From Stramenopiles sp. TOSAG23-3 (taxonomy: Eukaryota > Sar): a stretch of 18,719 nt of DNA. Within the stretch, counting starts at the first letter, position 1; each line of letters begins with the position of its first letter. The notes under the pieces were generated by a model, which was not told the DNA's origin, did no database searches, and saw only the letters and a list, made by a program, of their open reading frames with translations. The position numbers were made by a program, and so were the translations under genes. Shown here in pieces: positions 15,801 to 18,719 of this stretch. The stretch covers positions 1 through 18,719 of the forward strand of contig LT642324.1 of assembly GCA_900128585.1 (NCBI GenBank), read 5' to 3'.

Positions 15801-17364
15801 GAGTAAGTGCTCTGCCCCTTGCGGCGGTGGCGTCAGGGCGCGTAGGCGAGTGATTCTGTCCGCGCCCGTCAAGGGCGTGAATGCGGGCAAAGCCTGCCCA
15901 GCCCTCGAAGAGACGAAACCATGCAACACGCACTCGTGCATGTTGGAAGGGGTACCACAGCCAATTACGTACGACAACGAGTGCTCTCGGTTGTCTGGGT
16001 CTTGCGGTGGGTGCACTGCCAACCCGAAGTGTGGGTACTGCCCTGGCACAGGCCAATGCATGCTCGGTTCTGTGCGAGGGCCAACCCCGCGGTGGGACAG
16101 GGACGAAGACACGCCAACGTTCATGCACGACGAACAGAAGGCATTTATGTACGCCACCAACTGCTCGTCGTGGGAATTCTCATACTGCTCGGCGAACAGT
16201 TGCCAAGACTACAAAGGGTGCGGCGATTGCTTGAAAGACCAATTCTGTGGGTGGTGTCCATCAACCAACAAGTGCTTGGAAGGTGACTCCGCTGGCAGCA
16301 CAGAGGTCGGAGAGTACTGCCCACGCGGCTGGTTGCACTCACCACTGCATTCTGGCTACGGCGAGGAACAGCGATACGATAGCCTTCTGTCGCCCTCCCA
16401 AAAGAAGGTGCAGCAAGGACACTTGACCGAATATTGCGCAGCAAACAATTTGGAAACGAGAGCGTCTATTGCAGAAAAAATGCTGGACGAGACGAAACGC
16501 CAAGAGCAACTTCGCCTGGCCCGCGAAACCTGTTTGCCGTGCACTGGTACGTGGCCAAATTGCCACTGTGGGCAAGACCAGGTGATGAGCCAACCGAAGC
16601 CAGTTGACAAGCTTCAGGTAACTCGCGAACAGGACCAAGCAGATGGTGTGGACCAAACGTTGCCAAGAAACGATACTGTCGAGACCTTGATCGACCATGG
16701 GAAGCCATCCTTCGGGGTAGGCGCCGTGTGCAAAACGAGCAGCGAGTGTTCCTCCAAGATGTGTGGTGGCGGTCATTGCTGCAGCGTCGACGCAAATGGG
16801 TGCACAGGCAATGGCATATGCAACGAACTAGGAAACTGCGTTTGCAAGGAAGGCTGGTTCGGCCCTCAGTGCAACCGCGATTCGAACATCACGGTGGGCA
16901 AGGAATTCGACGGCAACTCGACAGCAGAGCTTGAAAAGGAGGGGTTATCAAAGAACATGGTCGACGAAATGAAAAACGCGCTGGCGGCAGGCAACGCAAG
17001 CATGCTTTTGAAAGTAATGCACGAAAAGAACGAAATTGATCGTCAAAACCAGGCGTCTAGCCAAGAGTACCTTGGTGCGGTAAAGAATTTCTCGTCCAAA
17101 GTAGATAGCCTGAAAGTTACACCCAACGCTGAGAAGCAAGTTTCCGTAGAAGCAGCCAATGCCGATCTTAACAGAGAGGACAAACTGCTCAAACAGAAGC
17201 GAATTGAGCAAGAAGTAACTTCCAAACGAATCGAACGCACATCAGACCCTGTCGCCAGAAGCCAATTACAGAACCAGTTGGACATTCAAAAGAATGTTGC
17301 TGAAAACATGGAAGCTGGCCTCGCTGCAAAGCTATCCGTCACAGCGGCGACGGGCGGCAAATAA
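3790..17364 (+). CDS. Giant secreted modular matrix protein (reelin-like, TSP1, PSI, EGF-like and novel repeated modules), 4524 aa
   Basis: One uninterrupted frame runs from ATG 3790 to TAA 17362-17364. An in-frame TAG nine bases upstream fixes the start. Order: signal peptide (1-22), Cys motif (46-79), B1 88-247, A1 254-437, A2 454-637, B2 650-817, A3 823-1001, A4 1011-1625 split by a coiled coil, B3 1634-1967 split by C1, B4 1978-2155, A5 2171-2330, Cys-rich linker, TSP1 x2 2494-2611, A6 2638-2800, linker, C2 3036-3155, unassigned region, lustrin-like 3448-3491, TSP1 x2 3545-3650, A7 3676-3836, TSP1 x3 3875-4050, PSI-like x2 4063-4180, EGF-like 4338-4361, charged tail. It is Cys-rich with many N-x-S/T sites and no internal membrane helix, so it is expected to be a disulfide-bonded, glycosylated extracellular scaffold. 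Function (coat, theca, adhesion) is inferred. It is not a reelin orthologue: reelin lacks the TSP1, PSI, A and C parts. Confidence 0.93.
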   Translation: MVKRVVLVALCALVCLVSFGEAVREKAAVKSFLRNRLRTRATLEPRICCQAMTASCRACSAGQTVDEYCEEHRETPGCEQAGGKSSVYARDNFKDGQNRELWKTVRAGGVDTEGCGTGKPAMRFKALDTDNFSPPSITTKPIDLFGGGELEFSLKFCSGDTEGGEFAESNGVVVEYSLDGKKWEKFQVFLKSAVGESLSKGFQKTTLKMNKKHHLRAVSSHTSFKFTQVKAERGNWAITDVVIRQYPVATTAEDDFKTKKPGVWSYPPVKKGKDAYKYILSPRGVEFTGSANAQHTIGLQRAFTHALTVSASVVKNDKCSSHFMALSRRTNFAFSWGKSPGEIKVGFNCNQRFVYSPWGNKVVKCPSSPGQRIEYKLKLVVDQFNIIFSDEENKCETITIDNSPFVGGHGKPHFLFIGADQDKPNMVSLFKNIKVEQSEWDAKGRDLPSVLISDNFEKKNSDNWQITGLSQKLYRFGPDGLTAAQYGDIKGSNAPMRSTEAYNLPIAVQTTVKSFSKSANYYIAVSPNAEFQWNGYPDKESLKFEWSCESKTFIGMGEVKEAKASKGECDATKCTDDALHKIEVKIFPDLISFKDNCCNMISMPNKWGMEAPVHVFVGATRRDKAAAAAKFVKLTVKGQERPPAIEDESILMDDNFDFNDEKNPSMWTLSGDWKTTGVVSKKCGASEGSAMVFSNTGTRVATLKPLTFPFGAKLNFDLKFGGGAISCARMDPEKGDKVELRASTDGGKTWEHIEEWKASVFKENLGEWNKMEFNFVKSLFPNLARSTNVLLQFIQPGYHRPCCGHWAIDTVRVTSLEVKGEPIFTETFESKNTALFTYPDKSANKHAYTYGFEDGMYFTGDANGKTTVRTTKPLQAGTVIKASFDKNEACSNQFIAISKRPELKFFWGTPKDAIYFMWNCKQKYVYAPDNRTSVECPQLRKFNVIIRATEEGVVFEDDKCESIIMNTNSEIGQGAYYLHVGAAQDRSDNKARFTSLRVERLPDKEKSFMDTAEADNFEKQDKKKWSYPNLNDMKKIETEAKAAKQKATKALEETGLRMEDISEQITTGLDAVAKAQRQRREVLVKLEATDKEFSSKQKELESIAGEIAKFNDKMKKTKLSLAGKKAKYQIDKEEVASKRAEGASPTQIKGAEEAMKASEEDMLYEQNTLKKWVKLVKDLTLKADKIKGSINSPIRPILVESAKIEKLEKEVLEGIAKLGGLKDKRKTLSAQAEKAEKEVERVQKAIADGISKEEDIFPAMAAARKVSAEVKEATTWVVKAVANLTDIETSLNATQRKVSDMAMDTLTKLKGLEKRAEHRMKDANHFLKMKTRYKDASDYELKNARILLIKAKKGTTEEAADAAAKVSKLETELGKRVQAQRAAQESALKATETFQGAQNKSLAFEAFHSMHINASKSQEELSASVRQERLVTQQSKEAQTALETATASLHHAMAMKSQMTSGGLGFAVAYGSLTIDPGMATTIRMKEMVEQPATIKVTVKRKDECDNQVVVLSPSPVFTWPLKRSSKAIAFRFACNEKISEGKGTVKMISGANTYLPLAKNKCNPKDQVDMIIKSSGGYVTFKDNAGCDPLTTSLPFGTDKFFVFIGAIKPKKTSTIVNFELKKPELPPKLARNVILYDDFDFHDNIWKPQWNLDKTDGEDNTNGVVDKFCGSAMKPDGNSLRFAKEGRRIATTKVMDLTAGGLLTYSLRFGFGNNTHNAMCAPMANLDDCIVLEYCTRDCEKAQIAPAKTPVATLLDLGAVPVAKIAQKGERTVKTFASYPNRANLVRFPEEDTSVNARLPVVCCKGDTKFDSSNYGGCHMSKSYDEATKICHKAGADLCTLDEIRQYRAKGTGIGCPEFDRKRIWSRSGEKIVQAKNPSTEDEFDVPHNKPKAYAGGWEELKRYSVKEYQHTLSREWSKQQMLLDWDNKFMMTSNTALRFRQCNVDNDAAENHWALDDIKIVSRNKPVRPGNQPKNILVNDKFDGDDSDRFNMQQWWWDMWRTTGRTDSSLVGGYKDVGQSLTFGGNISLRTDNSAWQIAQTPPIDTVSDGGVTFAFYMKFGRKDMNVSEHMRGVEFQYSTTGPDGEFKILKSWTDVKKFSDWSRQLIQIDNCSTPAAMTNGTIFRFIMARNEEVAANPRRDIWAIDNFQALTGDRRIGWETHGLKARDDMLFCYQEPRQITPYKYEYVEDEAGGLEFSGNGVGKGSVRAHSSFQSPLSVAATLVKDDECSNHYVVLTPEKYYTFSWDREPNTFKFVWRCDRKVLITPYSTTSTSCADFRTYKTRMKVSHEGAEFRDDGGCGTLRADIGMPLDMDFYVYFGAVQKGDESQMTDRVLMDNDQPAINETWLNTSSMDYNETELADEMQTNETNSPHLDIAFLEQKQSVPTLTTCAKALERTCGNVLGQMCLECYVKNSKRIIVDADGLVCNLRQAKSICATNAHLDKDIVVENERLPELSKKSGKPARFVSMRIGGTGSFINKVDASHACPSLRDCGLSSWGRWGKCDKVCGDGTSRAFRKVIRPPKFGGNKCPEDSKLVRTRSCNVRSCDCHVSEWTDFSCCTQPCADPKYDPPIAGKQFRTRRVILPPLKDGMACPTLNHTRECNQERCAAVGIPPLGQTKKFLNNTKFEPFVAANYEEFCLQEPGKLGSYKYDYVAKTDPSGEKFGVFFSGDSRGQSSLRGKKSFRVDDLVLETKIDKNSRCANHWIALSADEFFTWNYEQEPKAIKAGWYCDYKFLITPTGNFTTKCNRIRKYNVSLTIKDNIITFADDQCAPLKGRLDLKRDYHNVYTYLGADHIAGKESITLAKPLTVDQVNALEEQRGTMGPKGGSDDGLQNQAMSKQELEDLENNVTAGHLNVTTNSSTDPTPPELDTAHPRKNMPLDRLMTRNIRTQEIESHKTATAKQFRETRPSEIVQGASAWLIANPVKGELTSDYLKYRGSEIQLYRFNGIANKWEKTSNPLPLNCRDEFVAAGDGWDDGLFVRNTEYLRVYAVGKIDMIKSPAELMMNGTEYHGREPGPRGSEGGSGGITAHPLLAGGDAAALAFVEMVPGRTMKTLPGNPLFDKRVAKDSPITERHAVRCCWNKDSKLMMEAYGCHKDVTYTKAKSTCEEHGFRLCSIEEVKAGKVAETGCGYDVETIWTSSGGEDGDDDATPQPEKAIKLAKDPVGDCVTVPAGLNNLFRGVDLSGKKMCCDHGHALDSTTRNSCKSLEGEKCYLYGGDLMTATPHPCSSVRRETGWKLVFKQTVEKDFQGRVVRRTVNANGEETVNKGDSSSCAPAIGWFKDQMLNTGLKVEHYMVETVYQGAIKSQAVGKVKDITGDETFFGGITKGDRGVCLKKMKLLVPFGDKTFNAQISYGEQKDASDFCNYGSGKTSVNSYMVADNGASDQFGADFSFFAHRNSPGQFSTCQMNKIFNTDNDDKVKRSIAFYVKGKVEKTTNSLGMCPGGALELKNQDGDARFCNAKTPCPIGYSCDTKTNKHMAVCCGTAVEMNTTKDLDGRLPVPGEPEKNMAVFTFLRVSGPGTLVNTDDGSKTCPSLIDCQVTGWGEWEPCTQLCGGGNKTRRRKVLKPSQYGGRECPALAQVGSCNAQSCDCGVTKFTEWSECSKDCGGGLTARSRKVFREPQQDGEACPHLNETEVCNNMTCPFVGMPPIGVSKFQLKNTEPEGFKGREDKLWCYEKAERLAPYKMGYVTGDNIAFSGSGVGRTTLRSRFSFQAPLQIDLALDYEQVCDNHYVILSTDEYYMFKTGNEPDTIKFMFDCGHKRVQTENMNETAVCMPHIDRKQKITINIDEFGNATFADLHCPSVSVQDMAGSLGKNKDFFVYVGANRDDPPQQASQQLRTTFHSVVVSGEGSVINNYNTTTECPGQGDCKVEPWTEFSNCTAPCNNGENGGGNHTRTRKVIKFPTNGGKACPALTETRRCNIQKCGEDCVVSDFSPWGNCSEPCNGGEQWRVRAIVNQRVEGSHFGKNECPALKEKRTCNTMHCGKDCVVDRWSGWSKCSAPCGGGVRARRRVILSAPVKGVNAGKACPALEETKPCNTHSCMLEGVPQPITYDNECSRLSGSCGGCTANPKCGYCPGTGQCMLGSVRGPTPRWDRDEDTPTFMHDEQKAFMYATNCSSWEFSYCSANSCQDYKGCGDCLKDQFCGWCPSTNKCLEGDSAGSTEVGEYCPRGWLHSPLHSGYGEEQRYDSLLSPSQKKVQQGHLTEYCAANNLETRASIAEKMLDETKRQEQLRLARETCLPCTGTWPNCHCGQDQVMSQPKPVDKLQVTREQDQADGVDQTLPRNDTVETLIDHGKPSFGVGAVCKTSSECSSKMCGGGHCCSVDANGCTGNGICNELGNCVCKEGWFGPQCNRDSNITVGKEFDGNSTAELEKEGLSKNMVDEMKNALAAGNASMLLKVMHEKNEIDRQNQASSQEYLGAVKNFSSKVDSLKVTPNAEKQVSVEAANADLNREDKLLKQKRIEQEVTSKRIERTSDPVARSQLQNQLDIQKNVAENMEAGLAAKLSVTAATGGK
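3925..4026 (+). other. N-terminal short Cys motif (CC-x6-C-x2-C...C...C)
   Basis: Residues 46-79 contain CC, AMTASCRACSAG, VDEYCEEH and ETPGC. This is a compact six-cysteine motif directly after the basic leader and before B1. I have an impression of similar short CC...MTASC.AC...EYC...PGC motifs in algal and large-DNA-virus proteins, but I cannot name a family and have not verified it. Confidence 0.5.
4051..4530 (+). other. Reelin-like module B1
   Basis: Residues 88-247 show the reelin subrepeat order. A DNF...LW start leads to a Gly/Cys turn and the strand GGGELEFSLKFCSG. Next come VVVEYSLDGKKWEKF (the Y-S-x-D-G-x-x-W signature) and a terminal NWAITDVVI strand. Reelin subrepeats are jelly-roll beta domains. 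A fully conserved metal site cannot be judged by eye. Confidence 0.78.
4549..5100 (+). repeat. Module A1, first copy of a novel repeated module
   Basis: Residues 254-437. Module landmarks: DDF...VWSYP, AYKY, GVEFTG, a Cys in NDKCSSHFMALS, F-x-W (FSWG), a second Cys after an aromatic strand (GFNC), KCPSS, IIFSD...KC, and a C-terminal HFLFIGAD strand. The same landmarks recur in A2-A7. Predicted all-beta, possibly concanavalin-A-like. I do not recognise a named family. Confidence 0.75.
5149..5700 (+). repeat. Module A2, diverged copy
   Basis: Residues 454-637 start DNFEKKNSDNW and keep the later landmarks: SANYYIAVSP replaces the C-S-N-H strand, then FQWNG, FEWSC, a Cys-rich ECDATKC, ISFKDNCC and VHVFVGAT. 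The first conserved Cys of the C-x-N-H strand is missing, so the usual disulfide pattern must differ in this copy. Confidence 0.68.
5737..6240 (+). other. Reelin-like module B2
   Basis: Residues 650-817 are the cleanest reelin-type copy. In order they read DDNFDF...MWTLSG, TTGVVSKKCG, GSAMVFSNTGTRVATLKPL, AKLNFDLKFGG, ASTDGGKTWEHI, and LLQFIQPG leading to CCGHWAIDTVRV. These match the order of a reelin subrepeat (bulky W, GGV..GCG, Gly-rich LxFxLxxG, DGGxxW, F..WQP, HWALDDV). Confidence 0.83.
6256..6792 (+). repeat. Module A3
   Basis: Residues 823-1001: LFTYP and AYTYG lead, then MYFTGDA, EACSNQFIAIS, FFWGTP, FMWNC, ECPQL, VVFEDDKC and YYLHVGAAQ. It is the closest intact relative of A1 by landmark sharing. 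Confidence 0.75.
6820..8664 (+). repeat. Module A4, split by a coiled-coil insertion
   Basis: The module opens as usual at residues 1011-1029 (DNFEKQ...KKWSYPN). It resumes at about 1462 with AVAYGSLTIDPG, DECDNQVVVLSP, VFTWP, FRFAC, KCNPK, VTFKDNAGC and FFVFIGAI. The two halves align with A1 and A3 on either side of the break, which falls between the W-S-Y-P strand and the Y-x-G strand. The split therefore lies in a loop of the ancestral module. Confidence 0.75.
6877..8166 (+). other. Coiled-coil rod of about 430 aa inserted inside A4
   Basis: Residues 1030-1459 are almost all Glu, Lys, Ala, Gln and Leu, with heptad-like spacing, no cysteine, and only one proline cluster (SPIRP, about 1200). 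Composition changes abruptly at both ends. A long extracellular rod is expected. The minus strand of the same stretch gives a long Phe/Ser/Leu-rich open frame that is only a shadow. Confidence 0.88.
8689..9690 (+). other. Reelin-like module B3, split by insertion of module C1
   Basis: Residues 1634-1967. The first part (VILYDDFDF...IATTKVMDL, GGLLTYSLRFGFG, VLEYCTRD) ends at about 1741. The second part resumes at about 1898 with GGWEELKRYSVKEY, then TALRFRQC and ENHWALDDIKI. Joined, they restore the usual Y-S-x-D-G-G-x-W core, which shows that the intervening 156 residues are an insert. Confidence 0.78.
9013..9480 (+). repeat. Cys module C1 (CC-x13-C-x12-C-x7-C), nested in B3
   Basis: Residues 1742-1897. 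Core cysteines are at 1805, 1806, 1820, 1833, 1841 and 1858, followed by an RIW tryptophan (1867). The spacing matches C2 to the residue for the first five cysteines. The A...IC...GADLCTLDEI...TGIGC...D...IW pattern is typical of a Cys module I associate with secreted proteins of marine protists, but I cannot name the family with certainty. Confidence 0.7.
9721..10254 (+). other. Reelin-like module B4
   Basis: Residues 1978-2155: NILVNDKFDGDD, a tryptophan cluster (QQWWWDMW), GGVTFAFYMKFG, VEFQYSTTGPDGEF, and DIWAIDNFQAL. The signature turn lacks the usual trailing W and has EFKILKSW instead. It is diverged but follows B1-B3 in order. Confidence 0.72.
10300..10779 (+). repeat. Module A5
   Basis: Residues 2171-2330 define the C-terminal subtype of the A module. 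They begin DMLFCYQEP...TPYKYEYV and then show LEFSGNG, DECSNHYVVLTP, YTFSWDREP, FVWRC, SCADF, AEFRDDGGC and FYVYFGAV. The extra leading Cys (FCY/FCL/WCY) is shared by A5, A6 and A7 but not A1-A4. Confidence 0.8.
10780..11193 (+). other. Linker with N-glycosylation cluster and a Cys-rich segment
   Basis: Residues about 2331-2468. Five N-x-S/T sites lie close together (NET, NTS, NET, NET, and NSP, which is not usable). Then comes a seven-cysteine stretch (CAKAL..TCG..MCLECY....CNL..SICA). The stretch loosely resembles short Cys helices, but I cannot assign it. Confidence 0.45.
11269..11622 (+). repeat. TSP1 repeats 1 and 2
   Basis: T1, residues 2494-2550, contains SSWGRWGKC, VCGDGTSRAFRKV, CPEDS and SCNVRSC. 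T2, 2551-2611, contains SEWTDFSCC, PC, RTRRVI, ACPTL and CNQERC. T1 keeps W-x-x-W-x-x-C, the C-mannosylation and Trp-Arg ladder signature. T2 has a longer C-C loop. Thrombospondin type 1 repeats mediate extracellular adhesion. Confidence 0.88.
11701..12189 (+). repeat. Module A6
   Basis: Residues 2638-2800: EEFCLQEP...YKYDYV, VFFSGDS, SRCANHWIALS, FFTWNYEQEP, AGWYC, KCNRI, ITFADDQC and YTYLGAD. It follows TSP1 repeats 1-2 through a GIPPLGQTKKF linker that recurs before A7. Confidence 0.8.
12190..12894 (+). other. Hydrophilic linker and unassigned beta-like segment before C2
   Basis: Residues about 2801-3035. The first half is polar and Asn/Thr-rich (NNVTAGHLNVTTNSS) with no domain signature. 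The second half (ASAWLIANPVKG...YRFNGIANKWEK...WDDGLFVRNTEYLRVYAVG) looks like an all-beta domain I do not recognise. Confidence 0.45.
12895..13254 (+). repeat. Cys module C2 (free-standing copy)
   Basis: Residues 3036-3155. Cysteines are at 3085, 3086, 3100, 3113, 3121 and 3136, with W3144. CC-x13-C-x12-C-x7-C is identical to C1, and the last cysteine and the Trp are shifted by one or two residues. The upstream stretch (LLAGGDAAAL...GRTMKTLP) also parallels C1, so the repeat unit is about 110-120 residues. Confidence 0.7.
13255..14130 (+). other. Unassigned extracellular region
   Basis: Residues about 3156-3447. It holds a Cys-rich start (KMCCDHGHALDS...SCKSLEGEKCYLYGG) and then mixed beta-like sequence (GWKLVFKQTVEKD, FFGGITKGDRGVC, SFFAHRNSPGQFSTC). 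It occurs once in the protein, so internal comparison does not help. I recognise no family. Confidence 0.4.
14131..14262 (+). other. Lustrin-like cysteine motif
   Basis: Residues 3448-3491 read CPGGALEL...C-x5-CPIGYSC-x10-CC. This is the CP...C...CPxGYxC...CC spacing of lustrin or EB-type Cys modules known from shell and nematode extracellular proteins. It is a single short motif, so homology is only suggestive. Confidence 0.5.
14422..14739 (+). repeat. TSP1 repeats 3 and 4
   Basis: T3, residues 3545-3597, contains TGWGEWEPC, LCGGGNKTRRRKV, ECPAL and SCNAQSC. T4, 3598-3650, contains KFTEWSECS, CGGGLTARSRKV, ACPHL and VCNNMTC. Each has six cysteines. They abut T1-like flanks (CPSL.DC before, GMPPIG after), mirroring TSP1 repeats 1-2. 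Confidence 0.9.
14815..15297 (+). repeat. Module A7
   Basis: Residues 3676-3836: KLWCYEKAERLAPYKMGYV, IAFSGSG, VCDNHYVILS, FMFDC, VCMPH, ATFADLHC and FFVYVGANR. The F-x-W position reads MFKTG, so the core Trp is lost in this copy. Confidence 0.78.
15415..15939 (+). repeat. TSP1 repeats 5, 6 and 7
   Basis: T5 3875-3933 (PWTEFSNC, PCNNGEN insert, RTRKV, CNIQKC), T6 3935-3992 (DFSPWGNC, PCNGGEQWRVRAI, CNTMHC) and T7 3994-4050 (RWSGWSKC, PCGGGVRARRRV, CNTHSC). They are tandem with two-residue spacers starting [GED]-D-C. T7 has the full W-x-x-W-x-x-C. Confidence 0.92.
15979..16329 (+). repeat. Two PSI-like (plexin-semaphorin-integrin) cysteine modules
   Basis: PSI1, residues about 4064-4125, reads ECSRLSGSCGGC...CGYCPGTGQC and then, after an insert, NCSSW. 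PSI2, about 4132-4180, reads YCSANSCQDYKGCGDC...FCGWCPSTNKC...YCPRGW. The C-x5-C-x2-C-x5-CG[WY]C-x5-C spacing is the PSI pattern. Confidence 0.78.
16732..16872 (+). other. Cys pair cluster plus EGF-like module
   Basis: Residues about 4314-4331 (CKTSSECSSKMCGGGHCC) form a five-cysteine cluster. Directly after it comes CTGNGIC...CVCKEGWFGPQC (4338-4361), the GxC...CxCxxGWxGxxC half of an EGF-like domain. The first cysteines of a full EGF may come from the cluster. Confidence 0.75.
16873..17361 (+). other. Charged helical C-terminal tail
   Basis: Residues 4362-4524 lack cysteine and are rich in Glu, Lys, Ala, Asn and Gln with helical character (ELEKEGLSKNMVDEMKNAL; KQKRIEQEVTSKRIER). No membrane helix or GPI-type hydrophobic end is present; the last residues are SVTAATGGK. 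Multimerisation through a coiled coil is possible. Confidence 0.75.
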
Positions 17365-17784
17365 TTAGGAACCTTAATAGGAAATTATCATCGGGCTAAG
17401 TAGAACATGAAACCTTTGGCTTTACTTGCGGGGCGGGAAAATCTCGTGTCTCGTCCAGCGCTACAGAAATGTGTCAAGCCGTGGTTGTTTTTTTACTACT
17501 TACGATGAAATTTCACCAAACATATAATATCATATAAAAAAATATCTCAACTACTGTTTTATTATTTAAAATTTAAAAATGTGCTACATAGGCAAAATTA
17601 GGGAAGTATTAATACGCATTCAAGTATTTTAAGTACACCATTGTGGTTGTACATACAACCAGCAGGAATGAAGAAGAGGAGAGAGAAGGGAAAAGGAAAG
17701 CATTTTTTGAAATTGTTTTAGGTAGAATATGTATTTTATTTCTATTTGACCTTCAGCGTCTTCTTCTTCCACGCCATATTATTT

Positions 17785-18025
17785 TTATATTTTACTATTA
17801 ATTATTAATGATGATGTCCTGTAATAACTATAATAATAATAAAAATAATACTATTATTTTATTAGTTCTTTCTTTCTTCTATTTTATTATTTTGTTTCTA
17901 TAATAAATAATAAATACAAAAATATAACTGTGTTGTTGTTGTGGGGTGTTGTTGTATATTATAATATAGATAACAAAAAAAAAACAACAAAAAAAAAAAT
18001 CATTATTATTATTTAAAATAATAAT
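17785..18025. repeat. ATT/AAT microsatellite and poly-A/T tract
   Basis: Dense imperfect AAT and ATT runs are mixed with A8-A11 homopolymers and a TGT/GTT run near 17931-17956. Complementary AAT and ATT arms could fold into weak hairpins. This is typical low-complexity intergenic DNA. Confidence 0.85.
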
Positions 18026-18029
18026 CAGA

Positions 18030-18065
18030 ACAAACAGACGAATAATGGACAAACGGACGAATGAT
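18030..18065. repeat. Two-copy tandem repeat of about 18 bp
   Basis: ACAAACAGACGAATAATGG is followed at once by ACAAACGGACGAATGAT. It is an imperfect duplication without a known role. Confidence 0.6.
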
Positions 18066-18579
18066 CTATCTACGGGAGTAATCTGTTAATCATGATTAAT
18101 GTATTAATCGAAACTACTTAAAGAATCCAATAGACAGATCAAAACAAGAATATCATAAAATAAAACGTATCAATTCAAACAGGCCCTTGCTCCTAGTAAA
18201 TGGAAAGAGGACCAAAAAACAAAATCAAGTTAAAGGCGTAAGTACACCCCCGTTCCATCTTTCCGAACCCATTGCAAAGAATTTCGATGAAGACAAACCC
18301 TGTGGTAACCGACCATAATGAGAAGATAACACGCGTCATAAGGACCTCTCGAGAAATTCAACTGCTTCGCCACAACCTGGTGCTCTCTAAAATGCCCTGT
18401 CGCGCCTTTCGCCTTCTGATCCACTAACACTCGATTAACTTCATTCCTTATTAGTGTATAACAATCTCGGTGACGACGAGTAGCGCAACTAATTATTATA
18501 TAGTATGCACGTACATATTGCACGTACTTTCTTACATTGCAAATAACTGTATATCTACATACGAGCAGACCCCAGCAAA

Positions 18580-18717
18580 CTAACCGTCACACGTCCGAAC
18601 TTGACTTGCTCTATTCGTCATACCCCCACGCGCTGCGGCAGCTTCAATTCGTCGCTGCCTCTCCAAATACCTTCGTCGCCCTTCTGCCAAAATGTTTTTC
18701 TTTCTGTTTTGGAAAGC
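18580..18717 (-). CDS. Possible 3' end of a minus-strand gene (partial, weak)
   Basis: On the minus strand an open frame enters from the right edge and ends at TAG (complement of 18580-18582) after 45 codons. Its product is basic and helical (RKKNILAEGRRRYLERQRR, then IEAAAARGG). The stretch is clearly less AT-rich than its left flank, which fits coding DNA. A plus-strand frame over the same bases is also open and contains an ATG at 18692 (MFFFLFWKA), so strand and reality are uncertain. No domain is recognised. Confidence 0.27.
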   Translation of the reverse strand, partial: AFQNRKKNILAEGRRRYLERQRRIEAAAARGGMTNRASQVRTCDG

Positions 18718-18719
18718 TT

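Larger units (their letters stand above)
17365..18579. other. AT-rich 3' flank of the giant gene
   Basis: No convincing gene. The DNA is A/T homopolymer- and microsatellite-rich up to about 18030. From about 18180 to 18530 it is less AT-rich and contains a minus-strand open stretch (18230-18523) that starts only at GTG and matches nothing I know. TGCACGTAC occurs twice, at 18506-18514 and 18519-18527. No RNA gene was recognised. Confidence 0.65.

Noticed and set aside
3790-17364. Orthologue of animal reelin
   Set aside because: Only the B modules resemble reelin. The EGF placement, TSP1, PSI, A and C modules and the lack of introns do not fit a reelin gene.
18230-18523. 97-codon minus-strand frame
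   Set aside because: It has a GTG start, no recognised motif and no continuous link to the frame at 18580-18717. I looked for a simple intron joining the two and found none that kept the frame open.
1-18719. Large-DNA-virus genome segment
   Set aside because: MORN repeats and Cys motifs occur in such viruses, but intergenic gaps of about 1.4 kb rich in microsatellites and a dynein-type stalk fit a cellular eukaryotic genome better.

Overview
The window is eukaryotic nuclear DNA, most likely from an intron-poor, unicellular, probably flagellated protist. Three things point that way. Two very long uninterrupted reading frames are separated by AT-rich, homopolymer- and microsatellite-rich DNA of visibly different composition. 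One frame encodes MORN repeats joined to a dynein-type stalk. The other encodes a giant secreted protein with animal-like extracellular modules. TGA ends the first gene and TAA the second, so the standard code is plausible. A lineage cannot be fixed from sequence alone; stramenopile, haptophyte and prasinophyte all remain possible, with a weak lean to a marine alga or stramenopile.

Layout. (1) 1-2312, plus strand: a cytoplasmic protein whose frame is open to the left edge, so its 5' end is probably cut off. It has about 8 MORN repeats, then an antiparallel coiled-coil/microtubule-binding-stalk region resembling that of dynein heavy chains, then a Ser/Asp/Glu tail. No dynein AAA motor is seen. 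(2) 2313-3789: AT-rich intergenic DNA with a hairpin and, near the second gene, a G-box-like palindrome. (3) 3790-17364, plus strand: one intronless frame of 4524 codons for a secreted protein of roughly 0.5 MDa. (4) 17365-18719: AT-rich flank with ATT/AAT microsatellites, and at the right edge a possible 3' end of a minus-strand gene.

Giant protein, N to C: signal peptide; short Cys motif; four reelin-like modules (B1-B4) interleaved with seven copies of a module I do not recognise (A1-A7, about 160-180 aa); seven TSP1 repeats in groups of 2, 2 and 3; two copies of a CC...LC...GC module (C1, C2); a lustrin-like Cys motif; two PSI-like modules; an EGF-like module; and a charged helical tail. 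No transmembrane helix is evident after the signal peptide, so it is probably secreted into, or held in, an extracellular matrix, theca or cell coat. Two modules are broken open by insertions. A4 is split by a coiled coil of about 430 aa, and B3 is split by C1 of about 155 aa. The TSP1-TSP1-linker-A block occurs twice.

The strongest candidates for something undescribed are the motor-less MORN/dynein-stalk fusion, the A-module family, and the nested insertions in the giant matrix protein. Nothing in the sequence shows that the two genes act together.
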